Assembly (NCBI RefSeq): GCF_019455385.1
Contig: NZ_JACOFR010000001.1
Location: 186,001 to 250,000, forward strand
Source: Bradyrhizobium sp. BR 10289
GTDB lineage: Bacteria; Pseudomonadota; Alphaproteobacteria; Rhizobiales; Xanthobacteraceae
Direction of reading: 5' to 3'
DNA: 64,000 nt
This document shows, piece by piece, positions 1 through 6,836 of the stretch. The notes under the pieces were generated by a model. It searched no databases and had not been told where the DNA came from. It saw nothing but the letters and a program-made list of their open reading frames with translations. Position 1 is the stretch's first letter; each line of letters begins with the position of its first letter. A program made the position numbers and the translations under genes.

Positions 1-285
1 GCCATGGCCGGCCTCAATGCGCATGAGGTGAAGCTCGCGATCGATCTGGTCCGCGACATCCACCGTTCCGGCATCACGCTCGTGATCGTCGAGCACATCA
101 TGGAAGTGATCATGTCGCTGGCGAGCCGCGTCATGGTGTTCCACCAGGGCAAGGAGATCGCCCGCGGCTCGCCGCGCGAGGTCACGTCAAATCCGGCCGT
201 GATCGAAGCCTATCTCGGCAAGCGCGCGGCCAAGGCCGCCGCAGGTCATACGCCGGTCGAATTGATGGGCGGGCCGGACCTATGA
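1..285 (+). CDS. livG: Branched-chain amino acid ABC transporter ATPase, LivG type (5' end outside window)
   Basis: Only the last 94 residues are present; the reading frame is open to base 1, so the start lies upstream of the window. The fragment begins just after the expected Walker B/D-loop (GLNAHEV) and contains the switch-loop region LVIVEHIMEVIM with its conserved histidine, then the typical LivG tail (VMVFHQGKEIARGSP, AYLG). LivG is one of two cytoplasmic ATPases that drive import of branched-chain or related amino acids through LivH/LivM. The stop codon overlaps the ATG of the next ATPase (ATGA), as is usual for livG-livF pairs. The substrate cannot be told from an ATPase fragment. Confidence 0.9.
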   Translation, partial: AMAGLNAHEVKLAIDLVRDIHRSGITLVIVEHIMEVIMSLASRVMVFHQGKEIARGSPREVTSNPAVIEAYLGKRAAKAAAGHTPVELMGGPDL

Positions 286-1001
286 GCGGCGCGCTGCTGC
301 GGATCGAGCATCTCGAGGTGCGGTATGGCGACCTCATCGGCGTCTCCGACGTGTCGCTGGAGGTGCCTGAGGGGAGCGTCGTCGCACTGCTCGGCTCCAA
401 TGGCGGCGGCAAGACCACGACGCTGAACGCGATCGCCGGGCTCATTCCCGTGCATTCCGGCTCGATCAGCTTTCGCGGCGAGGAGATCGCGGGCGAGAGG
501 GCCTTTTCCATTGTGCGCAAGGGGCTCGCCCTGTCGCCGGAGGGCTGGCGGCTGTTCGTGCAGCAGAGCGTCGAAAACAATCTGATGTTAGGTGCGACGC
601 CGCTGCACGACAGGTCGCGCCAGGCGGGGCTGCTGGAGCGCGTCTACGAAATTTTTCCGCGCCTGAAGGAGCGCCGCAACCAGCGCGCCGGCACCATGTC
701 CGGCGGCGAACGGCAGATGCTCGCGGTCGGCCGCGCGCTGATGAGCGATCCGAAGCTGCTCATGCTGGACGAACCCTCGCTCGGCCTCGCGCCGGCCGTG
801 GTCGAGTCCATGTACGAGACCTTCGGCCGCCTGCATCGCGAGGGGCTCACCATCCTGCTCGCCGAGCAGTCGATCGAGCTCGCGCTGGAGGTCTCGGACT
901 TTGCGACGGTGCTCCAGGTCGGCAAGAGCGTGCTGTCGGGAACGGCCGCCGCGCTCGCGCAAGATCCGCAGGTGCAGAAGGCCTATCTCGGCGTGGATTG
1001 A
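282..1001 (+). CDS. livF: Branched-chain amino acid ABC transporter ATPase, LivF type
   Basis: This is a complete 239-residue ABC ATPase, the normal LivF length. Walker A is at about residues 38-45 (GSNGGGKT, with Gly where a Pro or Ala is common), the signature is MSGGERQ, Walker B is LLMLDEP, and the switch region reads LLAEQSIELAL. The end AYLG is typical of LivF. It overlaps livG by 4 bp and is presumably translationally coupled to it. The permease and binding-protein genes must lie upstream of the window. The HAAT family is clear, but the substrate (branched-chain or other hydrophobic amino acids, amides, urea or aromatic acids) is open. Confidence 0.92.
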   Translation: MSGALLRIEHLEVRYGDLIGVSDVSLEVPEGSVVALLGSNGGGKTTTLNAIAGLIPVHSGSISFRGEEIAGERAFSIVRKGLALSPEGWRLFVQQSVENNLMLGATPLHDRSRQAGLLERVYEIFPRLKERRNQRAGTMSGGERQMLAVGRALMSDPKLLMLDEPSLGLAPAVVESMYETFGRLHREGLTILLAEQSIELALEVSDFATVLQVGKSVLSGTAAALAQDPQVQKAYLGVD

Positions 1002-1020
1002 CCTGGAGAGAGGCTGATCT

Positions 1021-1596
1021 TTACTTGATCTTGTCATAGGCCGCCGCGAAATCGCCGAGCGGCATCGGGATCGCGATCGTTTCCTTGCTCATGTTCTGGA
1101 AGGAGACTTTCAGCTGCTTGCCGGAGCGCAAGGCCGCCAGCAGGTCCGGCGCGATCGGCGCCGAGGCGTAGCAGCCGCGGTTCTCGCAGGTCTGGATCTG
1201 CAGGTCGACCGCCTTGCCCTCATCGACCTGGAGTTTTGCGCCGACGGGCAGATTGAGGCCGAGCGGCAATTGCAGCAGCGCCACCGGCGTGCGGGTGTCG
1301 GGCGCGATGCGGATGTTGATCAGCACGATGGTCTGGCCGGTCTTGGTCAGCACCGCGTTCTGCTCCATCGCGCATTCGAGCGGCGCATCGCGGCTGACGC
1401 TGGTGCAGCGCACGACCCAGCCGGCCTGCTGCGCCGGTGCGCCGTCAGCTTGCGCTTGCGTCGGGGCGGGCGCGGGCTGCGCGGCCGGAGCAGGAGGCGG
1501 GCTTGCGTTCTTCTTGGCGCCCTGCTGGGCATACGCGGCGGCCGTCGACAACAGGAGCGCGGCGGCGAGGGCGACAAGTCTGGATTGCATGAGCAT
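1021..1596 (-). CDS. Invasion-associated locus B (IalB) family exported protein
   Basis: The 191-residue protein has an N-terminal signal peptide (hydrophobic stretch LVALAAALLLSTAAAYA, probable cleavage after AYA), then an Ala/Pro/Gln-rich linker to about residue 55. The globular domain begins WVVRCTSVSRDAPLECAMEQ and includes paired cysteines (CENRGCYASAPI), which resemble the disulfide-bearing IalB fold. The family is periplasmic or surface-exposed and is named after a Bartonella erythrocyte-invasion protein; in soil alphaproteobacteria it is common and of unknown role. Two ATGs are possible (1596 and 1590). It converges on livF with a 19 bp gap and is not obviously in an operon with its neighbours. 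Confidence 0.85.
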   Translation of the reverse strand: MLMQSRLVALAAALLLSTAAAYAQQGAKKNASPPPAPAAQPAPAPTQAQADGAPAQQAGWVVRCTSVSRDAPLECAMEQNAVLTKTGQTIVLINIRIAPDTRTPVALLQLPLGLNLPVGAKLQVDEGKAVDLQIQTCENRGCYASAPIAPDLLAALRSGKQLKVSFQNMSKETIAIPMPLGDFAAAYDKIK

Positions 1597-1660
1597 GGCG
1601 AAACCGCGTTGGCGTGAACCGAGGGCCCCGCTGTAGCGTCGCGGGAGCCGCGGCGCAAGC

Positions 1661-4600
1661 TTACTCGGCGGCTTCCTTGACGGTGCCGTGCGCGGGCGTT
1701 TCGTGGCCTTCGTCGTCGTCCGAACGGCCCCATGCGGAGAACCAGTTGTTGAGCCTGTCGAGATAGAGATAGACGACGGGCGTCGTGAACAGCGTCAGCG
1801 CCTGGCTGACGATCAGGCCGCCGACCATGGCGTAGCCGAGCGGCTGGCGGATTTCGGATCCGGTGCCGTGGCCCAGCATCAGGGGTACGCCGCCGAGCAA
1901 TGCCGCCATCGTCGTCATCATGATGGGGCGGAAGCGCAGCAGCGCGGCCTGGCGGATCGATTGCTCCGGCGTCTTGTGTTGGTCGCGCTCCGCGGCGATC
2001 GCGAAGTCGACCATCATGATGCCGTTCTTCTTCACGATGCCGATCAGCAGGATGACGCCGATCAGCGCGATCAGGCTGAACTCGAAGCCGGCCGCCATCA
2101 GGATCGCGAGCGCGCCGACGCCGGCCGAGGGCAGTGTCGACAGGATCGTGATCGGATGGATGTAGCTCTCATAGAGGATGCCGAGGATCAGATAGACCAC
2201 GACGAGCGCGGCGAGAATCAGCAGCGGCACGGTGCCGAGCGACTGCTGGAACGCCTGCGCGGTGCCCTGGAAGCTCGAGTTCAGCGTCGGCGGCGCGCCG
2301 AGATCGGCCATCGCCTTCTGCACGGCCTCGGTGGCCTGGCCGAGCGCGACGCCTTGCGCGAGGTTGAAGCTGATCGTAATCGCCGGGAATTGGCCCTGAT
2401 GGCTGATCGAGAGCGGGCGGACCGGATCGGTGCTCCAGCTCGCGAAGGTCGACAGCGGCACCTGCTCGCCGGTCAGCGGCGATTTCACGTAGAGCTTGTT
2501 CAGGCTGTCGAGGTTGCCCTGCATCTCCGGCAGGATCTCGAGGATCACCTTGTAGGTGTTGAGCTGGGTGAAATACTGCGTCACCTGCCGCTGTCCGAAC
2601 GCGTCATACAGCGTGTCGTCGATCAGCTGCGGCTGGATGCCGTAGCGCGAGGCGGTGTCGCGGTTGATCTTGAGCTGGACCGTGGTGCCCTGGGTCTGCT
2701 GGTCGGTGGCGACGTCGCGCAGCTCCGGCAGCGTCGCCATCTTGGCCAGGATCTTCGGCGCCCAGTCGTTGAGCTCGGCGAGATCGGCGTCCTGCAGGGT
2801 GAATTCGAACTGCGTGCGCGTCGGCCGGCCGCCGAGTCGGACGTCCTGGGCCGCCTGCATGTAGAGGCGGGCGCCGGACACCTTCTCCAGCTTGGGACGC
2901 AGCCGCGCGATGATCTGCTGTGCGGAGGCCTCGCGCTCGTCGCGCGGCTTCAGCGTGATGAACATGTTGCCGTTGTTGCCGGCGCGGCCGCTGCCGCCGA
3001 TGTTCATTGCCACCGAAGCGACGTCCGGATCGTCCTGCACAATCTTGCCGAGCTCGACCTGGCGGCGCTGCATCTCCTTGAACGAAATGTCCTGGGAGGC
3101 TTCCGAGGTCGCGGTGATCAGGCCGACGTCCTGCTGCGGGAAGAAGCCCTTCGGGATCAGGATGAACAAATAGACTGAAAGGCCGAGCGTGACGAAGAAA
3201 ATCGTCAGCGTGGTGCGGCGCCAGGCCATCGCATGGTCGAGCACATATTCATAGCCGCGCAGCATGGCGTCGAAGGCGGCCTCGCTCCACTGGTAGAACC
3301 TGCCGTGGGTGACCTCGCCATGGGCGCGCAGGAAGCGAGAGGCCATCATCGGCGTCAGCGTCAGCGACACGAACATCGAGACGAAGATGGTCATCGCCAG
3401 CACGACCGCGAATTCGCGGAACAGGCGGCCGATGATGCCGCCCATCAAGAGCAGCGGGATCAGCACGGCGACCAGCGAGATCGAGATCGAGACGATGGTG
3501 AAGCCGATTTCCTTGGAGCCGCGAAAGGCCGCCGCCATCGGCGATTCGCCCTCCTCGATATAGCGCGTGATGTTCTCGAGCATCACGATGGCGTCGTCGA
3601 CGACGAAGCCGACCGCGATGGTGAGCGCCATCAGCGACAGATTGTCGAGCGAATAGCCCCAGACCCACATCAGCGCGCATGCGCCCAGCAGTGCCAGGGG
3701 AACCGTGATGGTGGGGATGACCGTCGCCCAGAAACTGCGCAGGAAGATGAAGATGACCATGACCACCAGGCCGATGGTCAGCAGCAGCGTGAACTGCACG
3801 TCCTCGACCGCGGCGCGGATCGTCGTGGTGCGGTCGCTGATCACCTCGATCTTGATCGCGGGCGGGATCGCCGCCACGAGGCGGGGCAGGGTCGCCTTGA
3901 TCCGGTCGACGGTCTCGATGACGTTGGCGCCCGGCTGCTTGAACACCACCAGGAACACGCCGCGCTTGCCGTTGGCCCAGGCTGCCTGCTTGGCATCCTC
4001 GGCGCCGCTGACGGCCTGGCCGATGTCGCGGATTCGCAACGGACCGCCGTTACGATAGGCGATGATGACGTCGTTCCAGTCCTTGGACTGGGTGAGCTGG
4101 TCGTTGGCGTAGATCGTATAGGCGCGCTTCTCGCCGTCGATATTGCCCTTGGGGCTGTCGACCGTGGTGATCGCGATCTGGCTGCGCACGTCCTCCATCG
4201 ACAGGCCCTTGGCGACGAGCTTCGCCGGGTCGATCTGGATGCGGATGGACGGCTTCTGCTGGCCGCCGATGAAGACCTGCGCGACGCCCGAGAGCTGGCT
4301 GATCTGCTGGGCAAGCTGGGCGTCGACCGCGTCGCTGACGCTGGTCAGCGGCAGCGTCTCCGAGGTTGCCGACAGCAGCAGGATCGGCGCGTCGGCCGGG
4401 TTCACCTTGCGATAGGTCGGCGGCGAGGGCAGGTTCTTCGGCAACTGGCCGCTGGCGGCGTTGATGGCGCCCTGCACGTCGTTGGCGGCGCCGTCGATGC
4501 TGCGGTTGAGGTCGAACTGGATGGTGATCGAGGCGGTGCCGAGATAACTCGTCGAGGTCATCTGGGCGATGCCGGGGATCTGGGCGAACTGGCGCTCCAG

Positions 4601-4807
4601 CGGCTGCGCCACCGACGAGGCCATCGTCTCCGGGCTGCCGCCCGGCAGATTGGCCGTGATCTGGATGGTCGGGAAGTCCACCTGCGGCAGCGGTGCGACC
4701 GGAAGCAGGGGATAGGCGACGAGACCGACGAAGAGAATGCCGGCCATCAGCAGCGAGGTGCCGATGGGATAACGGATGAAAGGTGCCGAAATCCCGCCCT
4801 CGGTCAT
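1661..4807 (-). CDS. RND efflux pump inner-membrane permease (MdtB/MdtC-like)
   Basis: This 1048-residue protein has the full HAE1-RND length and begins with the usual N-terminal helix followed by PLLPVAPLPQVDFPTIQ. TM4 carries the paired acidic residues of the proton relay, Asp404-Asp405 (VGFVVDDAIVMLEN), and the second half repeats the fold (LIALIGVILLIGIVKKNGIMMVDFA). It exports drugs or other amphiphiles from the periplasm, driven by proton influx. The sequence is closer to the MdtB/MdtC branch than to AcrB. MdtBC usually works as two different RND genes, but only one is here, so a homotrimer is inferred. The start overlaps the stop of the upstream adaptor gene (ATGA). No TolC-type channel gene is adjacent. 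Confidence 0.95.
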   Translation of the reverse strand: MTEGGISAPFIRYPIGTSLLMAGILFVGLVAYPLLPVAPLPQVDFPTIQITANLPGGSPETMASSVAQPLERQFAQIPGIAQMTSTSYLGTASITIQFDLNRSIDGAANDVQGAINAASGQLPKNLPSPPTYRKVNPADAPILLLSATSETLPLTSVSDAVDAQLAQQISQLSGVAQVFIGGQQKPSIRIQIDPAKLVAKGLSMEDVRSQIAITTVDSPKGNIDGEKRAYTIYANDQLTQSKDWNDVIIAYRNGGPLRIRDIGQAVSGAEDAKQAAWANGKRGVFLVVFKQPGANVIETVDRIKATLPRLVAAIPPAIKIEVISDRTTTIRAAVEDVQFTLLLTIGLVVMVIFIFLRSFWATVIPTITVPLALLGACALMWVWGYSLDNLSLMALTIAVGFVVDDAIVMLENITRYIEEGESPMAAAFRGSKEIGFTIVSISISLVAVLIPLLLMGGIIGRLFREFAVVLAMTIFVSMFVSLTLTPMMASRFLRAHGEVTHGRFYQWSEAAFDAMLRGYEYVLDHAMAWRRTTLTIFFVTLGLSVYLFILIPKGFFPQQDVGLITATSEASQDISFKEMQRRQVELGKIVQDDPDVASVAMNIGGSGRAGNNGNMFITLKPRDEREASAQQIIARLRPKLEKVSGARLYMQAAQDVRLGGRPTRTQFEFTLQDADLAELNDWAPKILAKMATLPELRDVATDQQTQGTTVQLKINRDTASRYGIQPQLIDDTLYDAFGQRQVTQYFTQLNTYKVILEILPEMQGNLDSLNKLYVKSPLTGEQVPLSTFASWSTDPVRPLSISHQGQFPAITISFNLAQGVALGQATEAVQKAMADLGAPPTLNSSFQGTAQAFQQSLGTVPLLILAALVVVYLILGILYESYIHPITILSTLPSAGVGALAILMAAGFEFSLIALIGVILLIGIVKKNGIMMVDFAIAAERDQHKTPEQSIRQAALLRFRPIMMTTMAALLGGVPLMLGHGTGSEIRQPLGYAMVGGLIVSQALTLFTTPVVYLYLDRLNNWFSAWGRSDDDEGHETPAHGTVKEAAE

Positions 4808-5976
4808 TCCTGTCGTACCTTGCTCTGGGCCGGATCCGAGCTTGCCACCGCCGTCGAGACGAGGCTGCCGGGCTGGACCTTGAATTGACCGCCGGTGATC
4901 ACTTGCTGACCAGGGCTCAAGCCTTCATCGACGACCGATCGTCCATCGATGCCGTAGCTGACCTTGATCTTGTGCACTTCGGCCTTGTTGTCCTGATTGA
5001 CGGTATAGGCGTAGAGGCCATTGGTCGAATGCTGAACCGCGTCATCTGGAATCACGGTCGCATCCTTGAGCGTCCGGACCAGAAGGCGGGTCGAAACCGA
5101 CTGCCCGGGCCACAGCGCGTGGTCCTTGTTGTCGAACACCGCCTTGAGCCGAATAGTCCCGCTGGTCGTGTCGACCTGGTTGTTGATGACGGCAAGCTTG
5201 CCCTCGGCAAGCGTCTTTTTCCCGTCCGTGGTGAACGCAATCACCTTGAGAGCGCCTGCCTTCTGGCCTTCGCTGATATAAGGCAGCTGATCCTCGGGCG
5301 CGGTGAAGATCACGGAAATCGGCTCGACTTGCGAGATCGTCACGATGCCTGTCTGCGAGGAGGCGTTGACGATGTTGCCGACATCGACCTGACGGAGTCC
5401 TGCGACTCCCGTGAACGGCGCCTTGATCTGGGTGTAGTCGAGCTGGGTCTGCGCGTTGGAGATCGCAGCCTCGTCGGCGGCGATCTGGGCGGTGAGTTGG
5501 GCAACCGTGGAGCGCTGGGTGTCGACCCGCTGTGCGGTGGCGAATTCGCCGAGTTTCATGGCGCGCTGGAGCTCGAGATTGGCGTTGGCCAGATTCGCCT
5601 CATCCTGCGCCTTCTTGGCCTTGGCCTGATCGAGCGTGGCTTGGTAGGGGCGGGGATCGATTGAGGCGAGAAGCTCGCCTTCCTTGGCGATCTGGCCTTC
5701 GGTGAATGCGATCTTGTCGATCTGGCCGTCAACCCGGCTTCGGACCTGTACGGTGTTAAAGCCGGCAACCGTTCCCAGACCGGTCAGGTAGACCGGAAAA
5801 TCGGCCTTCTGGACCGGCGCAACGCTCACGGGAATCGCGGACGGGCGCGGCGCGCCCTTCTGTGCTGTCTGGGCTTTTCCGGCCTCTGCGGAGCCGTATT
5901 TCTGCCAACCGTAGTAACCCGCGCCGGCCACGGCCGCGATGACGACAATCCAGAGGATCGGCCGTGATTTTTTCAT
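4804..5976 (-). CDS. RND efflux periplasmic adaptor (membrane fusion protein, MdtA-like)
   Basis: The protein is 390 residues from the chosen ATG at 5976 (MKKSRPILWIVVIAAVAG), which gives a normal N-terminal membrane anchor; a longer in-frame ATG at 6060 would add 28 residues of poor character. Visible parts are the lipoyl/barrel-sandwich half (VQVRSRVDGQIDKIAFTEGQ and the mirrored TQIKAPFTGVAGLRQVDVG), an intervening alpha-hairpin rich in Ala, Gln and Lys, and a C-terminal beta-barrel with the membrane-proximal domain (GLSPGQQVITGGQFKVQPGS). It bridges the permease to an outer membrane channel. It is first in the two-gene operon and overlaps the permease by 4 bp. Confidence 0.93.
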   Translation of the reverse strand: MKKSRPILWIVVIAAVAGAGYYGWQKYGSAEAGKAQTAQKGAPRPSAIPVSVAPVQKADFPVYLTGLGTVAGFNTVQVRSRVDGQIDKIAFTEGQIAKEGELLASIDPRPYQATLDQAKAKKAQDEANLANANLELQRAMKLGEFATAQRVDTQRSTVAQLTAQIAADEAAISNAQTQLDYTQIKAPFTGVAGLRQVDVGNIVNASSQTGIVTISQVEPISVIFTAPEDQLPYISEGQKAGALKVIAFTTDGKKTLAEGKLAVINNQVDTTSGTIRLKAVFDNKDHALWPGQSVSTRLLVRTLKDATVIPDDAVQHSTNGLYAYTVNQDNKAEVHKIKVSYGIDGRSVVDEGLSPGQQVITGGQFKVQPGSLVSTAVASSDPAQSKVRQE

Positions 5977-6043
5977 ATCGGCTCGTTGGCTCGTATGCCC
6001 AAAACTATGAATTGAAGGGCAATCATAGGGTTCCAGCGCGCCT

Positions 6044-6073
6044 TGTATATTACACGCCAAGTTCCAGTGTAAA
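6044..6073 (-). promoter_or_regulatory. Candidate promoter with inverted repeat for the RND efflux operon
   Basis: On the minus strand a -35-like TTTACA (6068-6073) and a -10-like TATACA (6044-6049) are 18 bp apart, about 70-95 bp upstream of the adaptor ATG. Between and across them lies a perfect 6 bp inverted repeat, TTACAC at 6050-6055 and GTGTAA at 6067-6072, with an 11 bp spacer. A repressor bound there would block RNA polymerase. The repeat is seen directly; its use by a regulator is inferred. Confidence 0.4.
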
Positions 6074-6282
6074 CAGCACTATCGGCTGAGAATCCTAAAC
6101 AATTGGAAAGCTTTGCACTGCCTAGGCAATGCTCTGGCGCGCCGGTGTGCAGTGCTGCATTTTCCCGCTGCGAGCCACCAGCGTGCAAGAAATAGGCAGC
6201 ACTCGCAGACGGTGTGGGCGGCGCGAACCGGGTTTGCGGGCAAGGCGCCGCAATGTTTGCCCGAGCGCCGGGACTTGCGCCA

Positions 6283-6301
6283 TTCGAGAACGGTTCTAAG
6301 T
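6283..6301. promoter_or_regulatory. Irr box / iron control element (ICE) upstream of the small ORF
   Basis: The core GAGAACGGTTCTAAG at 6286-6300 closely fits the rhizobial ICE/Irr-box palindrome (TTTAGAA-N3-TTCTAAA type), with the central GAACGGTTC intact. It lies about 90 bp before the ATG at 6391. In Bradyrhizobium the haem-responsive regulator Irr binds such elements. The match is by eye. Confidence 0.6.
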
Positions 6302-6390
6302 CGCGCGCGCAGCGTTTCGGTTGTCAGGAAAATCAGCATCGTCCATATCGGCGCCCGCCACCCAAGAGAGCGCAGGCAAGGGAGCGCAGG

Positions 6391-6630
6391 ATGGACGAAT
6401 TGAACGGCAAGCTGATCGCGTGTCAGATCCTGATCACGGGATTGATCGCGCGCGTTGCCAACGAGCAGCGCGACCCCTTGCGCTTCCTCACCGATTTTCG
6501 CGACGAAATCAAAGCGGTCGTTGGTGGCGTCAACATCGCCGGCATGGACAACACCGATCGCGTCCGTGCGGTCGCGCAGAAGACCGTCGACGAATTGTTC
6601 TCGCTGATGAAGCCGCCGAGCAGCGATTGA
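6391..6630 (+). CDS. Small conserved-looking protein of unknown function downstream of an ICE
   Basis: This is a 79-residue soluble protein with no signal peptide or metal-binding cysteine cluster. Its single Cys is in the N-terminal helix (MDELNGKLIACQILITGLIA), and the rest is predicted mostly helical and acidic. The start at 6391 is chosen because GGGAGCGCAGG lies just before it, although the frame is open further upstream. The Irr-box-like palindrome about 90 bp upstream and the iron operon downstream suggest an iron-responsive gene. I do not recognise the family. It could be a small helical regulator or an assembly factor, but nothing in the sequence decides this. Confidence 0.6.
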   Translation: MDELNGKLIACQILITGLIARVANEQRDPLRFLTDFRDEIKAVVGGVNIAGMDNTDRVRAVAQKTVDELFSLMKPPSSD

Positions 6631-6673
6631 GGCTACGCGCGTCACAGCCATTTTGCGGCGTTTTTCTCGCGCG

Positions 6674-6737
6674 TTTTAGAACGGCTCCAATCTTTGTTTT
6701 AGAACCGTTTCAAACTGGAATTTAGAATCGTTTTGAT
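6674..6737. promoter_or_regulatory. Triple Irr box / ICE array upstream of the siderophore receptor
   Basis: Three TTTAGAA half-sites start at 6675, 6698 and 6721, exactly 23 bp apart. Each is followed by a degenerate partner half: TTTAGAACGGCTCCAA, TTTAGAACCGTTTCAAA and TTTAGAATCGTTTTGAT. The array lies 100-165 bp before the receptor ATG. The unit matches the Irr box of Rhizobiales; the even two-turn spacing would put three regulators on one DNA face. Binding is inferred. Confidence 0.65.
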
Positions 6738-6836
6738 CTGGACTTATTCAAGAGTTCTCGCGGCCTGCGCGCATTGACCCACTATTTTGCCGCCGATACC
6801 AACAGCCTAATCGCTCGTCGAAGTGAATGAGCGGAC

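Larger units (their letters stand above)
5977..6390. other. Divergent intergenic region between efflux operon and iron module
   Basis: This stretch of about 414 bp holds no convincing gene. The end near 5976 contains a promoter and inverted repeat facing the efflux operon. The other end holds an Irr/ICE-type palindrome facing the small ORF at 6391. Open frames crossing it in both directions have no family resemblance and no matching ribosome binding site. No TetR or two-component regulator for the pump lies here, unlike many RND operons. Confidence 0.6.

Noticed and set aside
3233-4888. A 551-codon open frame on the plus strand
   Set aside because: It is antisense to the RND permease and has a His/Arg/Asp-rich composition typical of shadow frames.
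6286-6300. LexA-type SOS box reading of GAACGGTTC
   Set aside because: Alphaproteobacterial LexA boxes are direct repeats of GTTC with a 7 bp spacer. The flanking AGAA/TTCTAA and iron genes fit an Irr box better.
6079-6651. A possible regulator gene on the minus strand in the efflux/iron intergenic region
   Set aside because: The 190-codon frame has no helix-turn-helix or other recognisable motif, lacks a ribosome site and is antisense to the small ORF and ICE.
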